Positions 36,485-48,570 of a stretch of DNA of 64,000 nt are shown here, in pieces (the first letter of the stretch is position 1; each line of letters starts with the position of its first letter). A program made the translations under genes and the position numbers. The stretch comes from Notospermus geniculatus (lineage: Eukaryota > Nemertea > Pilidiophora > Heteronemertea > Lineidae): NCBI GenBank assembly GCA_002633025.1, contig NMRB01000001.1, positions 1,054,955-1,118,954 on the forward strand, written 5' to 3'. The notes beneath the pieces are model-generated. The model made no database searches. It was not told where the DNA came from and worked only from the letters and a program-made list of their open reading frames with translations.

Positions 36485-39400
36485 CTACACCAGCCTCATC
36501 TGATGTCTTTTGTGGTTTGCATGTCCTTTATGCTCCATTTCTGCAAATCGTAACTCCACTCCTTTCAATGATGATGCTAGAGGAGGAATATTATCGTAAT
36601 AATCTGAGAGGTTGAACTGTGGAGAACTCCTGGTGCACATTTGAACCTTCAGATCTTCTTGATGTTCAGTGTAGAACATGATGTAAAAGTTGCACATTTC
36701 ATCATGATTGGTGGCTCCAAAGATGACCTCTTCATCTCTGTCTTCGGTGGTCATTGTACATCTTGCAGCCTACAGGAAAAAGCAAAGAGTTGGCATTGGG
36801 TGGTAAAAATTCATAAGCCAGTTTACGAATTTTGGTGGTGTGAATGGAGTCTGTAAATGCTTTCACTACCCAATTATGGTACTAGAAGAATTCCCAAAAT
36901 TATTGTAAAAATCCTACCAGTATGTCTCCTTTCTTGATATCAACGCCTCCATTGGTCGCATTATAGAACATCTGTGGTTGTTTTGGAGACATGCGGCCAA
37001 TTTCTGTCCATATTCCATCACGGATTCTGTACCCTGCTGTCACCAATCCTGTGAAAGGAAATTGTCCATCAGCAGATGTTCATGCTGTGAATGAAATATC
37101 CTGATTAACTAGGGTGGCATTTTATATTCTTGACGAATAGGGAATCAACTTTATTGATATTCCTGAGGGGATGTTCAGATATACATGTACCACCGGTACC
37201 TACCTTGGTTATGGGAATGTGTCCTGTAGGAAAAGGCATGTATAGGCATATCCATATCATACATGCATGCCACATCAACATGGATTTCTGAAATAGATGG
37301 AGGCAGAAATTTTCATAAATGGCCCTTTTTCTCAATGATCTAGAGCCAAATATAACTTACAGTACGCCCATGGAAATATCTACACACCCATAGAAATATC
37401 TATACCCACAGAAATACATCTACTTGGTGCTTTCCAGTCAGTATTTGAGGAGTTCGAATCATATTTTACTTTATGACTTACCTTTTTGTTTGGGAGGAAG
37501 GTATCCATATGATGCTAAGATGTAGTAACCTGCCTGCAAGGGCTGCCTAAATGGAGAAAGGATAATTGATCAATATGGCCCTTTAGTTGAAGGTTGTCTG
37601 GACTGCAGAGGAAGTTTTGACAATTGTCTGGGAATCAATTTAGAAATTGTCCTCAAAAGGAGGTCCCAAGTGGTCAGCTGTGTTGTCAGTCATTTCTTTA
37701 AAAAATGATCATGCAGTTGAGTTATCATCAAAAGTTGGCTTTACCACCCCTCTTAGAGAAATTTCCATGGAGAAACGGCATATGGATGATGACGTACCCC
37801 AAGGCTTATCGCCAGTCTCTTCATTCAGTGTCCTGAATCAAAGCGTTGTGAAAGCTATCCAAAACTTGTCACCAACACACTTTGAATGAAGAAACGACAA
37901 GAAAAATGACAAACTTACGGGTCAAAAGTCATGTGTAAGGTCACGCCTGACGAGTTGTCAATTTCCCCAGCTGAAATCAGAAGGATGCGTTGAAAGTGAG
38001 ATGTGTTTTCTCGTGTTGAACAAAAGACTAAAAAGACGTGGAAATGGAGAGGAGAATGGGAGTGGTGAAGAAAATGAGATGGCTGCAAGGACATGCTCGT
38101 GGGCGCTGCTTTGAGCTTATCGACTCACTTACCATCGAATTTCTTCCTGTAATGAAGTTGTACGACAACGTACTTGTAATCTGTGGTACCTCCGACGCGA
38201 AAACCAACATCTGGAAGTAGAAAATAAGGGGTTAATGGTAATAGTCTTCACCAGAAGAGTGTCTCGTATACTACTAGTATTCGTTTTCGAAAGCAATGCT
38301 TCGAATGTCGGAGGAGGAGTGGAGTGAGCTGCCTGTCAAGGAAAATGAACACCGAACGGAACGGTGTAATACTGAGACTGCCCGTACCTTTAGGTAACTT
38401 CTTTGCGGGTGCATCCAGCGCCCAGGCGTAGATTATTTGATGAGATTGGTCCCCGCAGACGCTTCTTGAACTGGAGCCTTCCATATTATCGCAATACCTA
38501 GAGAAATTTAAGGCGGAAATTGATATCCCCGGTTGCTACTTTGCTGAACGCGAACTATAGGCCTACTTACCGGTACATTATTGGCGAGCGGGACAGAGAC
38601 GGGATTTCTGTCCGTCGCATGCGCAAAGCAGTTGCCCAGCTCGCGAACACCCCATTCCTCCGTCTGCTAGGCCCGAGATGAAGATGGTCCATCAGCAAAC
38701 GGATAGTTTCTGCAGTTAGACTAGCTATTAACAGGTGTTTCTTCAAGACAGCACAAGCTCTCATCTTTGGGCGTGGTCTCTCTAGTGTCCATTGCACTAA
38801 AATATCTGTGTAGGCATTGTTAAAGCGGATTGTTCGCGTCTTTCCAAAGTGAACCAAAAATAATAAAACAACCCGTTTTATTCGCAACAACAACTGGTAA
38901 ATGCATTGTGGCGGCCGCTCCGGAAACTGTTCTGTGGAATATTTGACTCGGCGCGAATAGTCCGCTTTAAAAGGCACTTACCACCAATCGCGTTTACTCC
39001 CTGGATCGCGACATCCGTAGAGGACCATGTGGTGCGCCACTTCCTTAGATGCATGAGGTTCAAATTCCACTGTGAAGAAAAACAAGTGGAAAACGCGTTT
39101 TAGAGCTTCCAAACACGACGGCGACACTGAGTGATAGAAACAATAGCAAATGTTACAGTTGAGTCAACACTTACATATATAGGCTGGATCTTCATCCATC
39201 TTCATCGCATGACAGACGAGCGCGTCAGACTGGAAGAGGAAAGGAGGACGTCATGAGGAGGTCTGTCCGTTTCCCCCTTGTCTACCAACGCAATTGTCTC
39301 ATTTCTAGAGAGTCTAAAGGTGCCTACAAGTCGACATTGCGTCTTGAAGCAACTCGCGGCAACTAGCTTTCCGGCGATGGTAGCAACTCGGAGTGACTGC

Positions 39401-40203
39401 AGTTGCTGCCCGATTAGACCTGAGCGCGCTTGCGTCTCCGACCAACTGCCGGATCCGCTAGTTGAGCATGGTGTTCGAGGAACTGCCAGTTGCTCCGAGT
39501 TCCTCTCTATCGCTGAAATGTCGACCTGCGCGTGGTAGTTTTTTATCTGCGACGGATCCGTCGAGTTGCTTCAAGACGCAGTGTCGAACTGTAGGCACCT
39601 AATTAAAGAACTTTCAAAAGTAGAGCTTTTTTCATCTATCATTTTCGCCTTCTCAGATTCTTGAACTTACCCTGTCTGAAACCACGCCAGGCATCCGAAG
39701 AGTCTTCTGGAATGTGCGTTTAGCAGATGATTCGTNGAGTGATAGAAACAATAGCAAATGTTACAGTTGAGTCAACACTTACATATATAGGCTGGATCTT
39801 CATCCATCTTCATCGCATGACAGACGAGCGCGTCAGACTGGAAGAAGAAAGGAGGACGTCATGAGGAGGTCTGTCCGTTTCCCCCTTGTCTATCGCTGAA
39901 ATGTCGACCTGCGCGTGGTAGTTTTTTATCTGCGACGGATCCGTCGAGTTGCTTCAAGACGCAGTGTCGAACTGTAGGCACCTAATTAAAGAACTTTCAA
40001 AAGTAGAGCTTTTTTCATCTATCATTTTCGCCTTCTCAGATTCTTGAACTTACCCTGTCTGAAACCACGCCAGGCATCCGAAGAGTCTTCTGGAATGTGC
40101 GTTTAGCAGATGATTCGTAAAGCGGGCGCGAAAGCGTCAGCACGCAACATCCAAGAAAGCATACGGCAAGAAAGAATGAAGCCTGGATTTCGGTCGTCCC
40201 CAT
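36485..40203 (-). CDS. PHM: Peptidylglycine alpha-hydroxylating monooxygenase (PHM)
   Basis: Ten minus-strand exons: 40054-40203, 39783-39837 (or its duplicate 39175-39229), 38982-39069, 38388-38497, 38133-38210, 37919-37970, 37482-37546, 37204-37287, 36918-37048 and 36485-36769. Phases agree and give 365 residues. PHM is a copper- and ascorbate-dependent enzyme of the secretory pathway that hydroxylates C-terminal glycine of peptide precursors, the first step of amidation. Copper ligands are all visible: HHM (H81, H82), LHY (H154), HSH (H223, H225) and the methionine in DEMCN (M296). The N-terminus has a hydrophobic signal-like stretch (ASFFLAVCFLGCCVL). There is no lyase (PAL) domain: the stop follows HQMRLV, and the convergent SDS gene begins within 0.8 kb. 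So this is a stand-alone PHM, as in insects, not the bifunctional vertebrate PAM. Confidence 0.95.
39129..40118. repeat. Duplicated PHM exon region around N at 39736
   Basis: 39129-39735 and 39737-40118 start with the same GAGTGATAGAAACAATAGC and run through PHM exon 2 to GATGATTCGT inside exon 1. They are joined by a single N. The first copy has about 225 additional bases, part of an intact MITE (39318-39600), and contains a truncated exon 1 (39671-39735). I infer two alleles placed in series. Confidence 0.85.
39318..39600. mobile_element. MITE, intact in one copy and deleted in the other
   Basis: The ends AGGTGCCTACAAGTCGACAT and its near complement ...GTCGAACTGTAGGCACCT bound 283 bases; GCGTCTTGAAGCAACTCG recurs inverted inside. 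In the duplicate copy only the right portion survives (about 39892-39980), so the left half was lost there by internal deletion. The interior is non-coding. Confidence 0.8.
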
Positions 40204-41528
40204 GGCGAATTTCGCTGTAAGGCCTATCTGTTGAAGCCGAAACGAACAACCAAGTCTCCAGAATCAATATCGTGAGAAACGATGTTACAACTAATATTCA
40301 TGAGAGTTTCCACACTTGTCGGGATAACTTTACAGATTTGATGAGGAAAAACAACCGCATGAAAATTGCATCAGATAGTGAATGGCCTTAATATTAGTGT
40401 CTTATCACCGACATGACCCATGACCGAGCACCTATTCATAGATAGATCTGTGCTGGCCTTCCCTCTGTAATAGGTTTGAGACGACGTCACTTGTTACTTG
40501 GGTTTCCCGACAAGCAGGATATGTAAACAATGTGTCCTAATTTTAAGCATGTCAAGAGGAAAATTCAAGGAAGCGTCCGCCAGTGTGGTATCATTAACAA
40601 CCTGTGACTCAACTCTTTCTTAAGATGGATATTATCCAGATTGCACTACCGTACCCAATTGCCAATATGAGAAGTGGATCATACCAGTGTGTTATGCTAT
40701 GTTATTATTGTCATTGGGGTAAACTCCACAAGGGATCCCAGTCGTAAGTCGCAGATACTTGGGAACCCACTGATGAAAGTGACAGGCAATAAGTAACACA
40801 GGTCATCAGCTGCTCTCTTTCACACTGAGATGTAAATAACAACACATTTTGTTATCACCATACCATATATTTGATCACCAGAATTATCTACACAAAGATT
40901 GACTCACTAAACAAATTAGATCCGTATTGTGAGAAAAGATTCTTCAACAGCAAGTGTTATACATTGGTTCGAGCCTTTACACTAGGCGGCAGCACTAGCG
41001 ACATCAAACCAATGGGAGCTGCAGGTCCATGTAGATTTCTTTGTAACAGTACTATTAGGAGCAGATGACAAATGAAGAATACCAAGAGACATAGGCCTAC
41101 ATCCTGCTAGCATTTTTTGTGGTCTAACATTTCTTCTCCAACCATACTTATTTATTTCACATCGGATTGATTGGATTAGCTCATTTTATAGGCAGAATTG
41201 TACACAGAGGGATACATGCAAAATGACAATTCCAATTCAAGAAGTATTCATAATGTTGACAAAATATTAAGTAACAAGCCTTTAACTGAACGACCCTCAT
41301 TTCCAGTAAAACTGGAACATCTAATGTATACTAGCCTACTAAAAGACTGTCCTCAGTTAAGACTCAGTGGCATCCACTACGACATCACAACCAGTATTAA
41401 GGAGTATGGACCATTTAAATACAGATGCTATGGTCTTCCATAGTGTTCAGCCGGAGTGTCCTGTTTGTTGATGACCTCACAGAGCTGAGGCGAAACTGGG
41501 GGAAGTTCCACAGTCCTGTTGTATGAAT
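40204..41528. other. PHM upstream / PARP16 downstream interval
   Basis: Both neighbours are on the minus strand, so this holds the PHM promoter and the PARP16 3' UTR. TTTATT at 41151-41156 (AATAAA on the minus strand) lies about 375 bases past the PARP16 stop and is a plausible poly(A) signal. I see no coding exon or repeat that I can name. Confidence 0.5.
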
Positions 41529-43747
41529 TCATCTCCACATTCTTCGAAGATAAGCATTGAGATTCTTGTTAGACAGGAGTGCCACAGCAAGAAGCATCAC
41601 AACATAGGACATCATGAGAAGAGCAAACCTATGTTGAAAGCACCACGAATTTCTGAAAGACCTGAAGGAGAACAAAACAGACATCAGAGTGTACAGAAGC
41701 CAATTTTTGTATCATCAATCAATGTCACTGAGCTCATCCTCCACAGGCAAAATGAAAGCTCAAGAATGAAGAATAGACTGGACAATCATAAATGATTGAA
41801 TGCCAGAGCTGTAATATCTGGCACAGTTTTCTTGAAACTTGCACTTGGAACTTACCTTTGACTCTGCTGCGCATACACTAAGACATATTTCACTCTCAGC
41901 AGTTCATTGTTCTGCACGATGTAATATTTTTCAGGGACTTCTCCTCCCATACTTCCAGCAACCCGCGACCTCCGTCTCTGCTGGGTATTTCCGCCATCAT
42001 TACCTGAAAGGAAAATTATTGTTGATGAAATTGCAATCAAGCTCTGATAGGTGTTCTTGAGTTCAACATGTCCCAAACCAATGAGCTTGACAAACGCTAT
42101 GCAACCAAGGCATATTTGCCCAGCTGACTAAACCTTCACCAGTATTCAGTCCACTTACTGTTGGTTTTAGTTTGACATTTGACAGATGGATGATCAATAA
42201 TCTCACAGACAGCTACACATCCTAGTTTATCACCAATTTGGCTCTTGGTCCAAGACTTCCCAGTGGGACAATATGGCATTGTTACTGACAGCTCACTTGA
42301 TAAGTAGGTCCCTTCACCAAATAAGGAATTCTGCAAGAAAATACATGACATTTTCATGCAGCAGGAGTGATTCACATCATCAATAAGAATTCTGACAGCA
42401 AATTTAAGTTTTCAAATATTATACAGCTCATTCCAATGCAGATACACGGAGATCCTGCAGTAACATATGTTACTTTACTTTTATATGTATCAGAAACAGA
42501 GAATTATCGCCAAAGTCCCTTACCTTATTCATGTGTGAATGTAAGCCATTGTGTAGGATCGAATGAAAGTTCTCCACCCTACTGCCGTGATAGGCATAGA
42601 TAAGACTGTAATCCTGCCGAAGGTCTTCAAATTTGGCATTTAACTGGTCATTGTATCTGACTTCAAACACATAGTCAGGTGGAGGTGTGTAGACACTTTC
42701 TCCTGTTAGGGATTTGATGTCTTCATACTGCAATGAAATGTTGAAAAAGAAACTTAGGGAAAATGTAACCCTGTGGCAAGATTCCCCATAGCATTCTTAG
42801 TCAAAGACCTTTTAGACCACACCACAGAGGTTTTCAATAAAGTTTGTCCTGAAACTTAAGAAGCCAGATCTATCATATTTTCACATATTTATATGTTTAG
42901 TTTTACTAAACTCAATCTGGAAAAAAAATTCTACTTGTATCTACCAACCTTCTGCTTCCCACAACTCCATAATGAGAATGTCTTGTTATTTACAGTCCAT
43001 GAAAGGAGGTCCTTGACTTCATCACTCACACTACCGATATTCTTGCTAACACTCAGCATTGATGGACAACGGTCAACAGTTTGCTCCTGAAAATCGATGA
43101 AACCACATTACCGGTATCCATAATACCACAATGATATTGCTAGATCATGACTGGTGGGAATTCCAAGTTCTAAATATAAGGGCCAAAAGATAGGCCTATG
43201 TGATTTTCTACGGTATACTTCATCCCAGGCCCCTAGGCCAAAACCAAAAGGCCCGCGGCACCACCAGGGCAGGCTACCGGTAGCGTCAGCTGATTTTAAA
43301 GGAGCACGGTATTGCCGCTTTTTCTCGACAGCCGGCGCCACTGCGCCACTCTCCAAACCGAGGGACTAACTACGTTTCGGCGAATGACCCGATTTACTGC
43401 GTACATTTTGTAATGCATTTTTGTAGTTCGTCTTACTGCCGCTAGGTGGCTCCCTCTACGTCGGCAGTCAAATAACGCATTTGAGATCCAATACCGTGCT
43501 CCTTTAATACAGGATTACTAAACCTGTCTATATGACCATTTTGCGTCGTAGTTAATCAACTCACAAGTCCCTGGTAATCTTTATTGTTGTTCTCTCTATT
43601 GATGAAATTTGGTGGAAATGGCCTCAACACTGTGTCATGCCTGTAACTCGACAATGCTGCCACCAACAAGCTGAACTGAAAATCAGCTGAAACCATATCA
43701 GCCTCAAGTCTTTCCAAAATCTGATCATTTTGACCCACTTCCATCAT
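41529..43747 (-). CDS. PARP16: Mono-ADP-ribosyltransferase PARP16
   Basis: Six minus-strand exons: 43565-43747, 42949-43086, 42524-42727, 42159-42330, 41856-42003 and 41529-41652. They give 322 residues, the same length as I recall for human PARP16. PARP16 is a tail-anchored ER/nuclear-envelope mono-ADP-ribosyltransferase linked in vertebrates to the unfolded-protein response. The NAD-binding histidine is in AYHGSRVENFHSILHNGLH (H154), the following tyrosine in FGEGTYLSS (Y184), and the third position in EKYYIVQNNELLRVKY, consistent with an H-Y-Y transferase rather than an H-Y-E polymerase. The C-terminus has one hydrophobic segment (FALLMMSYVVMLLAVALLS) followed by a short basic tail, as in a tail anchor. 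The exon 2 donor is a weaker GTTGGT. It is head to head with DCP2. Confidence 0.95.
43296..43507. mobile_element. MITE in PARP16 intron 1
   Basis: TTAAAGGAGCACGGTATTG (43296-43314) is an exact inverted repeat of 43489-43507. The interior of 174 bases is non-coding. A different element at 58499-58756 also starts with TTAAAGGAGC, hinting at related ends. Confidence 0.85.
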
Positions 43748-44218
43748 TGAAAATGACGTAGCAGTGTTTAAAAGTTAGAACATCCCTATGTTTATCTTTC
43801 TATCGAACACAAAGTCATTAGATAACATCGATTCGTGGCAAAATAAACACGATTTTTTCAGTCATTTCAGGAAAATTTCAGATTGAAATTAGCGCTCCAA
43901 GTGGGAGTAGGCGTAACTACTTTTCATGAGACTCATCTGCTGTATGCCAAGTTGTAGGTAGAAGGTAAGATAACCTTATTTTTTCAGAATACAATATTTG
44001 TTAATATTGAAAAAAGCTACAATTAATCCGCCTATTTTTTGTTTTCCTTGAGACACACAAAGATTATCTATTCTCCATTTCATGCAACACTCTGAGTGCG
44101 CATGCGTATTATAGTCAAATTCGCAAATTTGTTGCAACTATTTGCTGCAGCATTTCTTTACGTACAAAATGTACATGAACAGGAGCTTATCACATAGTCA
44201 ACTCAGTTTTTAGTTAAA
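43748..44218. promoter_or_regulatory. Bidirectional promoter PARP16/DCP2
   Basis: Only 471 bases separate the two divergent start codons, so the promoters almost certainly overlap. No TATA box at a suitable position is obvious. A GTGCGCATGCGTAT stretch near 44096-44109 contains a TGCGCATGCG word that resembles an NRF1 site, typical of CpG-type bidirectional promoters in animals; this is motif resemblance only. Confidence 0.6.
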
Positions 44219-47200
44219 ATGGACAAAAGCATCGTTATGGAAACACAAAATGCTTCACCGAGCCCATATACTACTAGTTCAAATACTATTCCCGCAGAGG
44301 TACTCACTGATCTTTGTAGGTGAGGGCTAAGTTTGTTCTTTTTTGCATTTTTTTAGCTTTTTGGCTTGGCATCACAAAACAGGTGTGACAGGAATCAAAG
44401 TCCTCCTGGAATCAAAGTACGGTCCTTTTGTTCAACGACGGATTAGAATATATGTGACCCGTCACAGCAAAACTAGGCGCATGTCGCTCAGAATGTTGCA
44501 CCTCAACGAACTAAGATGACACCGGGAGAGAATGAAAAGAAATAGACTATTTCAGATTTCACAATAGACAGACATGAATAGTGAAACTGACAAACATTTG
44601 GTCTCAACCTGCCAAGCCAACGACCGACATGCACCTGGCTTTGCTGTGACAGGTCACATATGGCTATGGATAACCTGACAATAGCGGGCTATATTGTTTG
44701 GCGGACTTGCATTACAAGGACATTCATTCCTGTCACACAACCGGCACCATCAACCATACTTTCCCTTTTCTTGTTTTAGTACCGGTACCAGGGTGAAATA
44801 ATTTTGTTGTGAAAAATTGGACTTGACAGTTCTCCTTCTGATTTCCTTTCAGTCGGTTCATTATAAATGTCCCTGATGAAGAACGCCAAGACTTGATACG
44901 AATCTTTTTTCAAATAGAACTGGCTCATTGGTTCTATTTGGACTTCTACTGCCAAGATAGTCAAGAGCTCAAGCCATGTGGAATCAAAGATTTTTCTGCA
45001 CAGGGTTGGTAGGGTTTAATCTGATGATGAAAGTTGGCTGACTGACGACTTAAGCACATCCAAAGCTCAAGACAACCTGATAGCCTAGTGATGTAAACTT
45101 TACCACAGCACTGCGCAAAAACTTGTGCAGGCTTTTTCAGGTTTGGAATTCCTCTAGAGTTGTTTGGGGTTCCAACGAGTTTGATTTTCTATCTCCGAAT
45201 TTGATCATGAATTTACTTTCAGTCTTTCAACACTGTCCCTTCTTGCAACATCATGCAACACAAGTGGAGAAAATCTTTGAGGATTGGCGAGAATATAAGA
45301 TGGCCGTTCCTACCTATGGTGGTATAATGCTGGATCCTTCACTGACTGAGGTGGGCAGTACTATTACCATTATTTTACCATTAGAAATTTTGGGTTTGCA
45401 CTCCCAAGTAAAAATGTTCATTTTCTATCTTTGTACACATCAAAATGACTACCAGTTACTTACTTGTTATCTCTGATCTCACAGGTAGTGATGGTTCAGG
45501 GATTCTGGGCCAAATCCAGTTGGATGTTTCCCAAAGGAAAAGTCAATAAAGATGAAGCACCAGAAAACTGTGCTGTCAGGGAGGTAAGAGACCTACGTCT
45601 AGATTCATCAGAACTAGGAACTCAACTCAGCAATCAGCAGGTGTCCTGGTGGACAAGTACAGATGAACTGGAAAAATCTATACTGATTAATTGCTATTCC
45701 ATTGCCTCTTTTCAGGTCCTTGAAGAGACAGGGTTCAACATCTCTGAGTTGATCGACAAGGATGCTTTCCTTGAACATCGAATTAATGATCAACTTGCCA
45801 GACTGTACATTATTCCAGGAGTGCCCAAAGACACACATTTTGAGCCACGCACTCGGAAGGAGATAAAGGTATGGTTCCTATCCCTCAGTTGTAGCAGAAT
45901 GTCGCTATATTGCATTTTGCACATTGGAAGTCCACTGCTTACTCAGATTCCCATGCAATTTTTTTGATATTTCAGCGAATTGATTGGTTTAAAGTTGAGG
46001 ATTTACCATCTCATAAAAAGGACATGACATCAAAAGAAAAGATTGGGTTGAACCCAAATTCCTTTTTCATGGTCATACCGTTCATAAGGTGAGATCATTT
46101 CAAAAATTATTTTTCTGTTTAATTACTTGGTACAAAATCTCTGCCATACAAAAAATTAAAACGGTGAAACAAACTATACAAGTGCATGAAGTGTTCCTTC
46201 AACACTGAGTTTTCACTAATGTCATCAAATTTGGATGACTTCTTCCTGTGTCTGTAGCCATGCCTTGGGATGTAGGACTTAACCACTGGCATAGCTTGAG
46301 GCCTGATCTTGGGTTTTTTCAGGCATCTTAAGAAATGGATTGCTAGGAAACTGGGTAAACCAGAATATGACGTGTCAATGACTCCAACAAGTGCATTGAA
46401 GAATTCCCGTCGGAAGAGTGTGCCACGAGATCAAGATGTCAATGGGGACAAAGCAAGACAGCAACTGCAGTTCGCTCAACAGAATCAGAAGGTCTTTCAG
46501 GATCTTTTGAAGATAAAGGATGAAGGCAAAGGGAAGAGGCGTGATAGTGGCAGTGCAAGGACAGGATCGGAATCTCCAAGAGGCCAAAAAGACAACCAGA
46601 AGCAATTTCAAATATTGGTAAGTTGACAAGTTTTGGTATGGTAGTGTTGGTGGTGGTGTACTGTAGATGTACATGTAGTGACATTTTCATGGGGGTCATG
46701 GGGTGGGGAGTCAGGATTTTACTTAATAATAATTTATGCTACTAGTAATAGCCTTGTGATGTCAGAAGTGCTGTATACTTAGTAGATTTTGGCACATAAA
46801 TGCGTATGTCTTCTATTCTATTGCAGAAACGAGACGGCACTGTGACTGGCAATGCCAGACGGTCATTGGCTAATCAATATACAGGTCAGTTGGTTCAGTG
46901 TGTATCAATATGAATGTGGTGTGACAGAGAGGGATGTAAGAATGGCCTTTTGTACCTGTAGATTGTAGTCTGCTTGGAAAACATATTAGATTTTCAGTGA
47001 CTCCTCGGGTAAATGTCTCCATTGCCAAACTACATGTGTATGTAATTGCACTCCGTTGGTGGCTGCTATGGCTAAAAGCAAAAATATCTATTTTTGCTAA
47101 AAGAAGTTATTACCCAACTTATTGATTCCAGTTCTCATTTCAGAATCTTCAGAGGATGATCGACCAGTGCAGCAACAAAAACCAAGGCATCGATCACGGA

Positions 47201-47271
47201 AGGAACAGTTTTCCTCCCCAACATGGCTGAACTTTAAACTTGATACAGAGGCCATTATGGCATGTTTATGA
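44219..47271 (+). CDS. DCP2: mRNA decapping enzyme DCP2
   Basis: Nine exons: 44219-44319, 44853-45004, 45223-45350, 45485-45583, 45716-45868, 45976-46088, 46323-46617, 46827-46884 and 47144-47271. The frame is intact for about 408 residues. DCP2 hydrolyses the 5' cap of mRNA to m7GDP in cytoplasmic decapping complexes. The N-terminal helical domain ([19 protein letters not shown]) that binds DCP1 is followed by the Nudix domain, whose box reads G145 to G166 ([22 protein letters not shown]) with the REVLEE catalytic acids. Box B follows in exons 5-6 ([10 protein letters not shown]). The C-terminal part is basic and low-complexity, with a final WLNFKLD motif like the family's C-terminal short motifs. 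The exon 2 donor is GTTGGT. A poly(A) signal candidate is AATAAA at 48090-48095. Confidence 0.95.
44450..44661. mobile_element. MITE in DCP2 intron 1
   Basis: ATATGTGACCCGTCACAGCAAA at the left end is complementary, with two mismatches, to TTTGCTGTGACAGGTCACATAT at the right. It is 212 bases, non-coding. The ends embed repeated GTGAC/GTCAC words. Confidence 0.75.
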
Positions 47272-47609
47272 AGACTAGAATGGTGTGACGCCAAAAAATG
47301 GCAAGCATGATTTGTTATGAGGCACAACAGTGGGTAGTACCCACGGTTGATACATGACAAGTTGGAAAGAAATTGACATTTCGGAACAATCAAGGAGCAT
47401 CATGGCATTCTTCTAATATGTGGGAGTCAATTGTAATCATTATTGAACATCGAAAGTAAGTTACTATCAACTTCACATAAGTGAGTTGTCAGTATTGTCT
47501 TGTGGTCCTATTTGCAGGTCTCAAACCACCGGAAGGTTGTTCATTTCTTTTTTAAATCATCAAGTACTGGACAAAAAATGAATACCGGTACTGTAATTAT
47601 AATTCTTAT

Positions 47610-47785
47610 AGAGGCCTTGCAAATGACGCCACAAGCCGCCATGCTGGGGGGGCACATGCTGCAGAGTCGCAACGAAATGAGCCATGCATGTCCCAATGAC
47701 GTTACGTCAAACAATGGCAGGGTCACACCTCTGCGCCCTGTGCCCTCCAGCATGGCTGCCAGGATGACGTCATTGCAAGGCCTCT
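47610..47785. mobile_element. MITE inside probable DCP2 3' UTR
   Basis: AGAGGCCTTGCAA (47610-47622) is inverted at TTGCAAGGCCTCT (47773-47785), and pairing continues inward with mismatches through GCCATGCTGGGG / CCAGCATGGC. TGACGTCA near the right end matches a CRE palindrome. If the AATAAA at 48090 is used the hairpin would be transcribed in DCP2 mRNA. Confidence 0.75.
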
Positions 47786-48089
47786 TATCTACACAAAGTG
47801 TACTGACTCTTGAGTCAGTAAGGATCAAATGAACTATTTTCTGTACAAATGAAGGAGTTTGTTTTCTTTGTTGAACACATTTACCTCATACATGCCATAT
47901 CATACCATGCGTACAACATATTGTACTTGTTCTCTTGATGATCTATTGGCATCCACACAGTTGTAGACTAATTACCATTCTAGAGTGACTGTAAAGCACT
48001 GTCGATAAAAAGTAAGGCCAGAAATTTCCTACAAAGACATGCTTTATTTTATTCATGTTTCTTGATACATACAAATATAGTGTCTATAC

Positions 48090-48095
48090 AATAAA
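48090..48095 (+). terminator. Candidate DCP2 poly(A) signal
   Basis: AATAAA about 820 bases after the DCP2 stop, before the next repeat element. It is a position-based inference. Confidence 0.45.
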
Positions 48096-48570
48096 GGGAA
48101 AGCCCAATTTTTCGACCACAGTTAACATGAAAATAGCTGCGCAAAGGCTGGGTCATTGGCTCACTTCATAAGGTTCGTCAGTCTATGCTACCAGCTTTAT
48201 CATTCATTAGTTGGCAGAGATGACATCGGGCATTTCAATCTATGTCATTCTGAGTTGTTCACTCCACATGTGTAGGTCCCAGCCCCATGATGCAGGGATG
48301 ATGACGATGTTAACCCCCTTCTTCATATGTGAGGCGGTCTAGCAAAACCCGTCAGATGTCGCGTTCAAGGAAAGTGTTAATGGCCTTGGTGAACCCGCAC
48401 ATTTCAATAGGTGAAATGTACTACGTAACAGGTAGACAGTAGCAGATCAATGCACAGGCAATCTGACAGCCACCCCATTGTTGATCATTCAGCGACATCC
48501 GTCGGGTTTTCCTAGACTGCTACACATATTTTTCTGGTATCACTAGTTATGAAATCTTCTGATACATTTT

